DNA of 64,000 bases from Cheilinus undulatus. Its lineage: Eukaryota > Chordata > Actinopteri > Labriformes > Labridae. Position 1 is the stretch's first letter. Each line of letters starts with the position of its first letter. The DNA lies in contig NC_054877.1 in assembly GCF_018320785.1 (NCBI RefSeq), forward strand, positions 26,518,329 to 26,582,328. Reading direction: 5' to 3'. A program made the translations under genes and the position numbers. Positions 14,311 through 25,735 of the stretch are shown here, in pieces. Below the pieces are notes generated by a model, which did not search any database, was not told where the DNA came from, and worked only from the letters and a program-made list of their open reading frames with translations.

Positions 14311-15222
14311 CCAAGCATATGCCAGCAAACACGTAAACAGTCACCTCCAGCGGGAAGCAGAATTGGGCTGTCAGTCAAATGGACAACCTCAAAAGGGCAC
14401 CGAAGCCTGCAGGAGATATTAATGAATGAAATACAGCATCAACACCCAAACACACACACCCTTACTAAAAAGCTGCCTAAACCGAGACACCGCCACTTCC
14501 TCTGAGCCAGCTGTTCCACATCAACCACATTTATTTACGTCACAAGCGACTTCCCCGCCCTTCAAACAGACTGGCGTTAGTTTTTAATTTAGCCTCTTTC
14601 AGACGGGAAGCGCTCAGACGAGGAGGGAGTAGAGACGGGTGGTAAGGGTGATGAGGTTTAGCGGCCACCTTGTCAGCACACGTTAATCAGCTCACCTGGC
14701 TTATTAACTCCAGACACCAGCATGAAGTCAAGACACACAATTTCCCCCTCGTTAAAGGTCAATGACACCTATTTCTTCTTTAAAATTAACACAGTTCCCA
14801 AATTGCTGCACCCTAGATTATGGATGGATTAAAAACAGGTGATGTAGCTTGGTCTCATGGACGATCATGGCAGCAATCTGGCACTGCACTCTGTCCTGAC
14901 AGTGTGTCCAATATCTGGTTCCTTTCCATTTTTTCCTGTCATCCCTTCCCACCTCCTGTGCATCCCCTTGACTTTCTCCTTGACTCGCCTGCTTTGATAA
15001 TGACGCTGAGAGATAAACATCTTCCATTGTTCTCTATTCTAATAAGGCTATCATTCTCATTACTAGGATGGATGTGTGGTTGTGTTTGTGTGCATGTCTT
15101 TCAGATTGATCTTAGGATGTTGTAGACTTTTGAACAGGGCTGTACATTTTCTTTTTCTGCCCATAGCACCAGTACTACAGAGGTCGATAGTCCTGTAGCA
15201 CAGGACAAAAAACGTTTATATA

Positions 15223-15766
15223 CAGTGCTTAACAAATTTATTAGACCACCCTAACCCTAACCAAAGTAAGGTTTATGCCACAGCTGCCCTAAATTAACAA
15301 CATTGGTAATTACCAAAATGTTTTTTTATGTTTCTGCAATGGTTAATACACCAATATGTTGAAGCTCTTTAACCAAAGTGATATTTTTAAATACTAAAAT
15401 ATAATTATTATTGTTATCCATGAATTTTCAAATTTACTGATTTACAAAAAAACTGAAAAAGTAATAAAGCACATTATTATTTCTTGATTAATATGTCAAA
15501 TTATAGTTATTTACTTGCATTCCTGAACAGAAGAATTTGTTTTAGTGGTTGAATGTTATGCTTGTTTAATTTCTGACTTCTCAGAGAAGCCCAGTGAGCC
15601 GGCTCAAATTTGGGTGAATTCAGTTTGAAATCCCTCATTCCTGTTCAAAATGGTAAAATGTAGAGAGCTCACTGAAAATGAAAGAGTTCACATTAAAGCT
15701 CTTCATGATGCTGGATGGTCTTTGAGACAAATATGACAGGTGGTCTAATAAATTTGTTAAACACTG
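15223..15766 (+). mobile_element. Tc1-like deletion derivative (MITE)
   Basis: 544 bp with inverted termini of about 28 bp (CAGTGCTTAACAAATTTATT... and its complement, one mismatch) flanked by TA on both sides. It retains only the start of a transposase frame. Confidence 0.8.
15650..15736 (+). pseudogene. Tc1-like transposase N-terminus only
   Basis: The frame MVKCRELTENERVHIKALHD then AGWSLRQI resembles the first helices of the paired-like DNA-binding domain of Tc1 transposases. It stops with TGA as it runs into the right inverted repeat, so the catalytic part is absent. Confidence 0.65.
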
Positions 15767-16094
15767 TATATTGTGCTACCCATGTAGCACAGAAATGTCT
15801 GTTACATCTCTTAAACCATTTGATAACCTAAAGATATGCTTAGTAAGCGAATATACTTACATAAACAGCCTACATTACAGCTTTCCATTAATAGCCATAA
15901 CACAAAATGGCCCTGTCTGCCACTGGATCTGCTCCTAGTCAGGATGAGAATGACACTTAGAGAGGAGAGTCACTGACAGCTCATCTCTACTTTCAGACAC
16001 AAAACAAGAACTTACTGCAGGGAACTTACAAACTTTGTAGGAGTGTTGGTGCTTGAAGATGATTAGAGCAATCTGATTTGTTAAGAGGACCTTA

Positions 16095-16180
16095 GGTGTT
16101 TAGGTCTGAACTATATTTAGCTGCACTGATATCAGCATCAGCTAAAATGAATGTTAAATATCGGCATATTGTACATCCCT
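16095..16180. repeat. Fragment of the 11022-11318 repeat family
   Basis: It reads tgcactgatatcagcatcag and ttaaatatcggcatattgta, ending acatccctgggc. Confidence 0.3.
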
Positions 16181-16487
16181 GGGCAAAACTAACAGTGTAA
16201 TATACAGCACAAGCTTCATGTTCTAATGTAGGCTTTCTTTCCTGAGTTTTTTGCAGGCATATTAAATGGGAGAGAACAGTAAACATGTAAAGTAACAACA
16301 GAATCATTATTTATACAGTGATTGATACTCTTTATTGATCCAAGTCCATATCAATACTATTATCTCTGTTCTCTCAAACACATAATTAGTAATGGGAACT
16401 GAATAAGAAGGCCACACCCAAGTTTTAAGGTTCATAATCAACCTGTAATCTAAACTCTTTTTACTCAACTAATTATATAATGAAGCT

Positions 16488-16560
16488 GGACTGCACGGCG
16501 GCGAAGGGGGTATTGCTGTTGCCTCACAGCTACATGATCAGCAACCCGCCAGCTGATCCT
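16488..16560 (+). repeat. SINE head fragment
   Basis: ctgcacggcggcgaaggggg and gttgcctcacagctacatga resemble the head of the 4503 SINE family; the remainder is missing. Confidence 0.4.
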
Positions 16561-18165
16561 AATGATTGTCTCCCAACTCCCACAGCCAATCACAGCTCAT
16601 TCTCATACACAGTGGTGTATTTAAACATAACAGACTTCTCACTAATCCCTGCTTGCATTAATAATGATGCACCATGCTCCTGCTGCTGCTGCTGGCAAAG
16701 CTTAACTTCCTCCACCCCAGCCTCCTCTTTTATAGCATAAAGCTTGTAGCACCCTCACATTCAGATTCATGCTGCCATTGTATAATTGCTTTTCAACTAA
16801 TTTTATTCAATTTAGTATGCATTGTCATTTTGAGCAGAGCCTTCTCCACCAAGTAAAACTGTATTTCCATTCTTCAGTATAATGGTAAAATTACAAGAGT
16901 GAATTTGAAGTTCATGTGATATGGTAATTCATTGTTCAACTCCTAACTGTCACTGTCTCTACTTCATCTCTCTCTTCAATGAAGAATTAAGCTGATAGTC
17001 ATTTTTAACATCGTCTAGTCTACGGGCCTTAATAAAAACAGCTGGGGTTTGTTTGAGGCAGTACTCCTCTTAAATGTGACACTTACCTGTATAGTGTATG
17101 CCTTGAGTCGGCCCCATCTATCACCTGCAGCAGGTGACATCCTTGCCATCATGTCAGGAGTGGCTGCTTGCTCTCAACGTGCAGAGTCTCACACATGATG
17201 TGAGGGACTGACATTCAGTTTGAATTTATAACATGCCACAAATACAAAATAAAAAGACTGGGCCTGAGTCTTAAATCTCGAGTCCATGTCGAGTCCAAAG
17301 CCTTTGAGAGGTTAATTAAAGTTCAGTTTAAAGTCACATATGCATGCCTGGTACACGCACACACACTCGTACACAAACACACACTCTCTCTCTCCAAGTC
17401 TCTTATCGCACCAGCGTGTAACCTTGTATAATAACCTTGTAGCACAGCGACATATACACATCCCTGCTTTTAGGCATGAAGACAGTTAATTTTTGTTGCT
17501 GTAGTCCTTTATATTAGTGAATGCAGCTAAGAAACTTTTGGTTTGCAGTGAATGTTAGAGCACTGACATAATGTAAGGTAAAAAAAATGTATTTTTAAGA
17601 AAACAAACCAGGGCTTGGCATTAACAAACACTCATAAAGACAGGGACACACTGTTCCTCTGGAGCACAAAGAGACCTCTTTTATATATATAGTCGCTACT
17701 TGGCAATTTTATATAAATGGTGATTAGAAACATTTAGAGTAATAATGTGGTAAGAGACAGCACAGCAGAGGTCCTTTTTTCTATATATTTTTAATGACCA
17801 GAATCACAGGACTTTGCTGGGTTAGTTTAGCCTGATAGTCTCTTAGTAATGTAGGAATGCATGTGTGTGTGAGTGTGTTTGTGTATTAATACAGTATGTT
17901 TACTGACCTTGGCAAAACACACATGCTGGAGGAGAGAGCCAATATTGGCAGAGTGAAACAGATACAGCTTTTTTCCTGAAATGAGACTTCATTAAAATTG
18001 TTCATCTAATTTATTGTTGGTTATGCCTCCATGTGTCTGTAATATTCATGTTTATATAAAAATAAATCATCTGTGTGTCCATGCATTGACTCCTATGTAC
18101 ATTAACACTGTGCATTTTTGCACCTACATGCTAGTGATGCATCCACATATCTCTTCCTTTTGCAG

Positions 18166-18364
18166 GAAATGTTCACGCCAGAGTGCAGGTTCAAGGAGTC
18201 GGTTTTCGAAAACTACTATGTGATCTACTCGTCCACTGTGTACCGCCAACAGGAGTCAGGCCGGGCCTGGTTCCTTGGCTTAACCAAGGAGGGTCAAGTC
18301 ATGAAGGGCAACCGGGTCAAAAAGACGAAGCCCTCCTCACACTTTGTGCCCAGGCCCATTGAAG
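18166..18364 (+). CDS. fgf12: fgf12 penultimate coding exon (exon 4)
   Basis: The acceptor is ...cttttgcag before GAA ATG TTC and the donor is GAAG|gtagga. It is 199 bp, enters in phase 0 and leaves one base (G) of a split codon. It encodes 66 residues of the FHF core, including the [10 protein letters not shown] strand and the basic NRVKKTK stretch. In human FHFs this region contributes to sodium-channel binding. Confidence 0.95.
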
Positions 18365-21330
18365 GTAGGACAAAAAAGTTTCTGCAAAACCTCTGTAATA
18401 CTTACTACTTCCTGTTTGACATAAAATGAGTTTAAAATTCTAGTAATTACTTTGGAGAACATGAAAAATAACATTTGGCAGAGCAGTTCTAGTTTTAGAT
18501 ATTGTGCTTCTTAGCCTCAAGGAGGGTTGTTTAAAAAAGTATCCTGCAATAATGCTAATGCTCATTTACTGTGATGGATTATCTATTTGAAGCAAGTTTT
18601 AATATCTTTGAAAGTCCCATTACTGAGATTGTGGAGCACTGGTCGCCCCGCAGATACAGAAGAATACCAATTTATGAAGTACTTTGGAAAAACTAGACTG
18701 CTGCTTTAAATGCATGTGAACATTTAATAAACTAAAATTATACAGTGTAGTGTTTCAATTTCTTATTCTAAGGCATGCATAGAAAGAAAAAAATGAAGGA
18801 ATATAATACAGTGAATCTTTTTACCATTAAATCAGTAGTTTGAAAGGTACAACTGCTTTGCTTCACTGTTTAGTGTAACATGAAGATATACTTTAGTCAT
18901 GTCTGAACAAATGAAGCTAAAGCCAGCAGCTGGTTAACGTTAGCAAAACAATACGATGGGAAAACACAAAAAGACAGGCTTCAATCAAAGAAGAAATAAG
19001 TCATAGATCTATCATTGCCCATATAATACATCTATCTCACCTTGTTAAAGCTACTGTGAGGAACTTCCAGTTTATGGCGACTTTGATATTCTCTGTGGAC
19101 AAAGTGGCAGTGTCATGGTTTAACTGGTGTTGGATTAACTAGTGACACTCAGTTAAACATGCTACTATGCCACTTGCCTCCCAATTTTAAGAATTTGTCA
19201 GTGTTTTCAAAGACATTAATGCAATTGGGAAGAGTTTGCTGGGCAACACAGTCCATAAACAGAGCTAAAAAATATTAGAAAAGAAAATCTATGTGTCATT
19301 GCAGATACCAAATAGAATAAATGGCAGTGATTCATTAATTGTAATTTCTGACCCTACAATAACTGTCTGAGTAATGTCAATGTCTCTGACAGCAAAGCAT
19401 TGAAATTCTCTGTTTACGAAACATAAGGAAAGTTTGAAAAAAGTTAAATATTTAAGTCTCATGTTATGGTTTAACAAGTTTTTTGTTTGTTTGTTTTTTC
19501 TTTTTTGGGGGCCTTGGAAGAGTTCAGGTCTTAAATTAGGCTGCAGCATACTGAAGTTTTGGAAAGGCTGATCTACAGTACTTTAGTTTGTTTGTTTGAT
19601 GAACAGTGCTGATGGGCTTTAAGCTTATGTTACCCTTTGCTACTTTTTCTGCATAAGTTATATGACACATCAGAGAACCAGTGAGACTTGATAGATATAT
19701 TGATAAGCAAAAATCTTATTGATTTTAGGGCTTCGAAAATGCAGAACCCGGTTCTTACAGACCTGGGTTTTGCTGTCTGTCCATACTTTTTTGGAGTATA
19801 TATTTTTAGGCTTTTTATTCCTTTAGTTGAGGACAGTAGATAGAGTCTGAAACAAGGATGAGAGAGTGGAAAGGAGCCGCAGGCCGGAATTGAACCCAGG
19901 CCACCCACATACATGGGGCATGACCTAACTGCTAGGCCATCTGCACCCCTCGTCCATACTTTTAACAGTCAACTGTATGACCCTGAAAATATTAACTATT
20001 ATAAATATACACGATAAAGCTGTTTCTTTGGCGTGCTGTAAAAGATTTTGTCTGACACCTACCACATTACAGCAGATTCAGGCATTAAAATTGAAATGAA
20101 TCTTGTCACTCTTTTATTGCTTTTGTAGGCCTTAAAGGGCATCCATTTCTGTCTGTTTGATAACCATTTGAAAACTTGTTATTGTAGCTATGATAGATTT
20201 TGAATTAAAACGAAAATAGACAACTTGTTTAAGATATCAATCCATACTTTGCCCAAGCATGACCCTCAAAGTCCAGTTTGTTTGAATTAAGGGGTCTGTA
20301 GTGTTTTGAGCATGCTACACATTCTTGGCCCTGGCATGGATGGAAGAGGTGGACTTTGGCACAGTCTGGTTGCTCACTCACATGCACAAGCACAGGTGCG
20401 CTATATTACTATGACATGTGATTCAAATGAATCAAATGCTCCACCTTGTACGAAAGAGAAATCTAGGAGTGCTGAGGGCTGTGTCTGATCAAAACAACTT
20501 AAAAATAAGCACAAAGTCCAGTAAGACATACTCTGTTACTTACCGAAAGTGCTGACTCCAGACCTTGCTTTTTGTAAACAAAGTCACATATGTTTTATGA
20601 TGAAGTCATGACGTAATGCGCAAGGGGTAACCATACTCAGGCCTGGTTGGACTTGGATTAATGTGAGTGCGAGCCAGTGGGGGACCGGGGAGCGTAGACA
20701 ATCATGTTTTGCCAGGGCTCTTGTAGAGGCTTGTTTCTAATAATTTTGAGGTCTTGACATATTTAAACCTATTTCCAGTCTTTACACTAAGCTGGGCTAA
20801 GCTAACTGGCTGCTAGCTGTAGTTCACATTTGCCATAGACATGGTATCTTATCATTTAGATGAAAAGAAATGTATCTTTGAAATAATTTTCAAATTGTCC
20901 TTCTATTAGTAGGATCTGGTTCATGAAGTATACTCGTTCAATAGCACCTTTAATATGTTTCTTGCTAGAGCAGTGTGTAATAGATATTATCTTGCAAACC
21001 TGTCAAGCAATGCGATAAAAAAAGTGCTGACATGCTCTAATTCCTCGTCTTATCCCTCCCAGCCTGGTATAATTGTCCCTCCTGCCTCACACCTGACCTT
21101 GTCTCTGTCTTCACATCCATCTCTTCAATCTGCTCTCCATTGTCCCCTCTCTGAGCTCCTCCTCTCTTTGTCCTCTCTTCTCCTCGTCTCCTCTCCTTTC
21201 CATCTCCTCCACAGTTTGTATGTACAGGGAGCCGTCGCTGCATGAGATAGAGGAGAAGCACCGCTCCAGGAAGAGCTCAGGGACTCCCACCATGAATGGA
21301 GGGAAAGCCGTCAATCAGGACTCCACATAG
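18166..21330 (+). CDS. fgf12: fgf12, last two coding exons (FGF homologous factor)
   Basis: Two + strand exons, 18166-18364 and 21215-21330, join through a split Val codon (G|TT) and encode the C-terminal 104 residues of an FGF homologous factor. FHFs are intracellular, non-secreted FGF relatives that bind the C-terminal tails of voltage-gated sodium channels and tune their inactivation. The first exon gives the beta-trefoil segment with [20 protein letters not shown] and [17 protein letters not shown]. The second gives [12 protein letters not shown] and ends [17 protein letters not shown] before TAG. The [18 protein letters not shown] and NQDST pieces fit FGF12 rather than FGF13 or FGF14, whose tails differ. 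The 199-bp exon size matches the conserved FHF exon 4. Upstream exons (isoform-specific exon 1, exons 2 and 3) were not seen and probably lie left of the window. Family and paralogue identity is firm; a/b co-orthologue status cannot be decided. Confidence 0.95.
19775..19950 (-). repeat. tRNA-derived SINE
   Basis: The minus strand has gtggcctagcagttaggtca, gcctgggttcaattccggcc (B-box-like), actctatctactgtcctcaa and a tail aaaaagcctaaaaatatata. It lies between the two fgf12 exons. Confidence 0.7.
20745..20850. repeat. Dispersed fish repeat fragment
   Basis: The segment gctgggctaagctaactggc then tgctagctgtagttcacatt resembles a repeat I recognise from many teleost introns. It lies in the last fgf12 intron; class unknown. 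Confidence 0.3.
21215..21330 (+). CDS. fgf12: fgf12 terminal coding exon (exon 5)
   Basis: The acceptor is a pyrimidine-rich tract ending ...ctcctccacag; the stop is TAG at 21328-21330. With the carried-in G it encodes 38 residues beginning [12 protein letters not shown]. The middle, [10 protein letters not shown], differs slightly from the mammalian sequence, while the tail [15 protein letters not shown] is nearly identical to mammalian FGF12. Confidence 0.95.
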
Positions 21331-22325
21331 CAGAGGGAGAAGGGGCTTCCTGGTTTTTTGGGGGGAACCGGCCTCATCCTGACTCAGGGGGACGGAGGAA
21401 AACTCACCACCCCCTAAAATTCTGGCTACTATCCCCTCTAAAAAGGAAAGAGGGCTTTGCGACGAAGAGGAGCTATAACTGTACAACTAAGATGACAAAC
21501 TGAACTCTTGCCTGTGAAAACTTTTAGATGACTTAATATGAAACCAGAGGATATATATATATAAATGAAAGAAAAACATTTTCAATCAGGACTTGACCAA
21601 CATTTTATGCAAAAAAAGAGAAAAAAGCTGTGATAAACAAAGGAATGGTGGTCTCTCCTCACACAAATACAAATATCTATCATTTGCAATTTATGCTGTG
21701 AAAAACAAGCTTTAATACATGTCAAGTTTCATACATTTGTTTCTTTTCTATGCTATTACACTCTCATGTGCATTATTGTGTTACTGTTACCAGTATTAAC
21801 TATGACATCACCATTATTACCTATTTTTTATCTCATCTTCCCAGCTACTGTCATAGTTATTCTGGCTTTTCTTTCAATTTTTTTTTTTTTTTTTTTTTTT
21901 TTATCTTTCCTTTTGTTTTCCTTTTTACAATTTGATCTTGAATGCACTGTCACACTACCCGCTCTGGTGTGAGAGTATGACTGAATGTATTTGATAGTTC
22001 TCTGCGTTGGACTCCAATGGAAACAAAGCGCTAAAGGGTGGGATGTAATTCACTCAGGTGTGTACTGTAAGTGTAACTAATGTGACTAACAGGATGGATA
22101 GGGCTGTTTTAAATACTCTGACGTGCGTTCCTATGCGTGCGTTGTTGTTCTGCTGCGACAGAACAGGACTGATACAAGCAATATATTACAGAGCAGTCTA
22201 GTATGTCTCTTAACAGTAGTAATAACCCAACAACACGTGTGTTGTTGGTGTGTTTGTTAGAGGAGAAAGCTTAAAAACAAAGTCATCTAAAGTAGGTAAA
22301 AGTCTGAATCTGTGGTTTTAATAAA
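21331..22325 (+). other. fgf12: fgf12 3'UTR with candidate polyA signal
   Basis: About 1 kb follows the fgf12 stop. It contains a long T tract (about 21878-21902) and ends at a canonical AATAAA at 22320-22325 (gtttt-AATAAA-gcttc). The extent is inferred from the first convincing polyA signal; the real UTR may be shorter or longer. Confidence 0.5.
21878..21902. repeat. Poly(T) tract in fgf12 3'UTR
   Basis: About 24 consecutive T. Confidence 0.9.
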
Positions 22326-22734
22326 GCTTCAGTATGCTCTTTGAATTTGCAGTGATTGTTAGGTTTTAAATGACGTTTCGTTCAAATTTGTCAAAAATTG
22401 CAAACAGTTTTATTCTCTCAAAGCTGAGTAAAATAATGACCAGCATCAGCACTATGAGCCATGGCCAAAGTTGGTCACATTTGCACCTCAAGAAACTCAA
22501 ACTTTGCTGTGAGCTAGGCTATAATATCAAAACTCTATGACAGTTATTCAGGCTTTAAGATTAATCATTAATTATATAAATCAAAGATTTAAGTTGGTTT
22601 TGTAAGAGAGGTAAAGTTTTAGCAGGCTTAGTGGTTAAGAAAGTGTAATTTTTTCTTTTATTTTGAAAGAACTTTCCTCATACTGGTGGACAGGGTGCCT
22701 GACTGTTTAATAACCAACATACATGTTGAAATTT

Positions 22735-23169
22735 TCAAGCAAGGTCACAATCATTCCCATCATAATGAGAGCAGAGCGCCTCATTGAGGTACCAGTCAAT
22801 CTGGATTAAGCCAGGTTTCAGGAGGATGAATGTATCTTCCTGGTGAGAATATCTCACTGTTTTCTCCGATATGGTAATCCATACAGCCCCCCATCTTTGG
22901 TTTTGTGACCCATGAAATAAGCCATTCTCTGCATTGTGGAGGAAAGCTTCTCTTTCATAAATCAACACGCTGACAGGGCTTGTATAAACAAGGTGAATTG
23001 ACTGGTACACTGCATACGCCATTGTGTACGCTGTGTAGCTCATCCTTAATCCCCCATTAGTTTCGTCTAACTCAGGAAGTCCTTCAATTGTTACGTGGAA
23101 TGTGGATGGGGCCAGACATGAAGGCTTGGCTGCTCGCCGCCCAGCACCCATTGCACAAAGCCTGGCCAT
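22735..23169 (-). pseudogene. Possible class C GPCR (V2R/OlfC-like) fragment
   Basis: An open frame of 144 codons. I do not recognise the whole, but LRMSYTAYTMAYAVYQSIH resembles the SYNVYLAVYxxAHAL segment of the ligand-binding lobe of class C receptors (V2R/OlfC, GPRC6A, CaSR-like). No second exon, seven-helix region or clean splice donor was seen beside it, so if real it is a relic or one exon of a lost gene. It may also be a chance frame. Confidence 0.2.
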
Positions 23170-25254
23170 GGTGTCATATCTATTAAAGGTGATGTACAGC
23201 TAAAGGAAGTCCAGGTGTTGAGATAAAGCATGAATATCGCATGACTGTAAGAGTTGATGTAATAGGGTTCAATTTTGAGGTGGGAGCTGATAAAAGATTA
23301 TTTTTAATATAAGGTCAAAACTTTGCTATGCAAAGTTTTGATCAGTTTTGCAAGCCTCTTATCAGGATGGATTTCATAAGCTAACATGGTGGTATGTACA
23401 TTTAATAGCACATTTTCAGTTGCACACAGTGATATTTTGATATGGATCTTAGGACTCGGGTCCATAGATAGAGGAAGTAACCTGCAGGTAGATTAACTTC
23501 AACACCACCTACAGAAAAGCAGAGATACAAACAGTAAATTTAGACATGACACTGAACGTCAGCAGGCAAGACCAGCATATATAAGAATCTTTTTATAGAG
23601 GTTTATATTGGTGCAAATGAGATACATGGACTAAAGCAATGCATGAAATTGGATGTACTCGATGTCAAACGTTGACAGCAGAATGAAAGGATTTAAGAAA
23701 GGTGGTAAAAATAGCTGATGTGACAAAGCGGTGAAGGAGAGCACTTTCTGGGGGGGTTATTGATGTATGAAGGGTGAGCGAAAGCTTTGGTCGTTTGTGA
23801 TATTAAGTATAGTTTATTATTTTTATGTTTGCAGATGATTTCACTGCATTGGAACACACTCATATATGCATTATGAATTGTGAGATGAAATAAAAAATAT
23901 GCATTGATTATCAAAACATCAGAATGAAGTTAGTGATTGTTTAAGAATAAAGACTATGTTATCAAAAAACTTTCAACTACGCAGTGACTGATTCAGTGTG
24001 TTGAACGTGACTGACAGCTGTTGTGTACATCTGTTGTATTAATGTCACTCTGCAGCAAGATGAACATACAAACTAAATCCATCAACGTGGATTTTCATGC
24101 GGTTCAGATTCAGAAAAATCCAATCCATTTCCTTTTTATCAATTCACCAGGGGTGATTTATCTTCTCACTAGCCCCTAAATCCGATGTGTCATTTTGGGA
24201 TGGCACTCCTTCGCCCTTAATTCTCCCGTTGTCATGGAAACAGACCTTCCGTGCAGTCTGCAAGGAGAACGAGGGGGAGGAAGAGGAGGAGGAGGATGAA
24301 GGCTCCCCTGACTTTCAGGACGTGGCTTGTCTTCCCTCCTGATGGCTGCAGCAAAAGAACAGCGGCATTATGGGAAGGGAGGGAAGTTTGCTCTCTTTAT
24401 TCTGTTTGTTTAGTGTTTCCTGCAGGAACAGTAACAGCTGCAGAAAAATCAATACATTCTCACAATGAACAGAGAAGAACAAAGAGGGAAGAAGACAGAA
24501 AAAATAAAGTACTTAATACTTAAAATGGTTTCTTATGAGTGCACCTACTAAAATGTATGACTTTAACTTATCTGACTATGCAGACCTTTCTAAATACAGT
24601 CTGTAGATATGGGGTTTCACTGTTCACTTCTAAAGAGAGAGGTGGCAGGTCCCAACATGAGGCCAAAAGGAAGGGGAGAGTGGGGTAAGGACACCCATTA
24701 TTTCTATCAGGCTGTGAAGAGGCAAAGCACATGTGTCAGTTTCTTTTTTCACACCAAAATAACACATTTTTGCCTGTCAGAGTAAATTTTCTGCATTTCA
24801 GTGGTAACTTTTATGTCAAAGCAAATTTATCTAGCCATATGGGATAGATGTTGGTGATTATCCAAATATAATATCATGTGATCATTCAGAAAAGATTAGT
24901 CTGACCTGCCAAACTCAGCTGTATTTACCAAATATAAGCCATCGGGCAAAGTGAGTCAGATGCTCTGGGGTAACTAAACCCAGCTCATCCTTGCATTCAA
25001 GGAGAACAGTATGCTGAGAACTCTTCCTAACCTTTAAAGGTTGATGAAATGTAAGGTAAGGAGGGAGCAGAAAGAAGAAGATCACAGCCAAAATATCTGT
25101 TTTAATTCCAGCAGATTATTGTGCATCCATTATACAGAGGTGAGGTTTGGCGATTTTTCTTTCCTCCATAATAGGCGAGATAGTCTGGCTGCAGATGGTT
25201 GTTCATCAGTGACACCGTATATCACAGAAAGGAAGTAACGTAATTTTCCAGTAC

Positions 25255-25392
25255 AACATATTTCCAGTTTTAGATTTATTTTTTAAATTCAACTTTATTG
25301 ATAAAAAAAAGTCTGGCAGTTAAAACAATGATATAACAACTATGCTAATATTACAGACTAAGAAACATTTCATGAATAAAACAGAATAAGGT
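25255..25392. repeat. Partial copy of the 9001-9690 repeat
   Basis: It shares ttccagttttag, aaattcaactttatt, agtctggcagtta and attacagacta with 9001-9120, with scattered substitutions. Confidence 0.5.
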
Positions 25393-25439
25393 CAGAGGTC
25401 TAATCTGGGATTAAATTATGTGAAGACCCATTTTAGAAG

Positions 25440-25735
25440 TAGTTACATGAACGGTGGCTCACTTTAGCTTTGTTAGCTTTAGCTAAATCTAATATAGCTA
25501 TGATAGCTATGTTTTTACCATAATACATAATCCAATGTAGCCACAGTAAGTTAGCTTTAGCAATGTGACTTTTAGCAGACATAGCCAAAGCTAAGTGAGA
25601 TTATTTATCTACTTATCTAAAATAGCTGCTCTATGAACTTAGCTTTAGCTATGTTAACTATGTAGCTCCATTATCTATAGCTCTACGTTAGCTTAAGCGA
25701 ACACATAGATTAGCTATCTATGCTTACTGAGTTAG
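25440..25735. repeat. Degenerate TAGCTTTAGCTA minisatellite
   Basis: Many loosely spaced copies of TTAGCTTTAGC, ATAGCTATG and GTTAGCTTTAG across about 300 bp, in both orientations because the unit is near-palindromic (TAGCTA). Confidence 0.6.

Larger units (their letters stand above)
1..18165 (+). other. Intron of fgf12 upstream of exon 4
   Basis: By gene structure this stretch should be the intron preceding fgf12 exon 4. I found no segment matching the expected exon 3 or exon 2 (no GEGYLYSS-like or FLQMHPDG-like coding). It holds repeats annotated separately. Between them (for example 2270-3840, 5910-9000, 11320-12890, 16900-18165) I see only AT-rich, non-coding-looking DNA with simple repeats. 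Intron membership is inference from the position of exon 4. Confidence 0.6.

Noticed and set aside
15246..15262. Telomere-like CCCTAACCCTAACC
   Set aside because: Only two units, inside the edge of a MITE; not a telomeric array.
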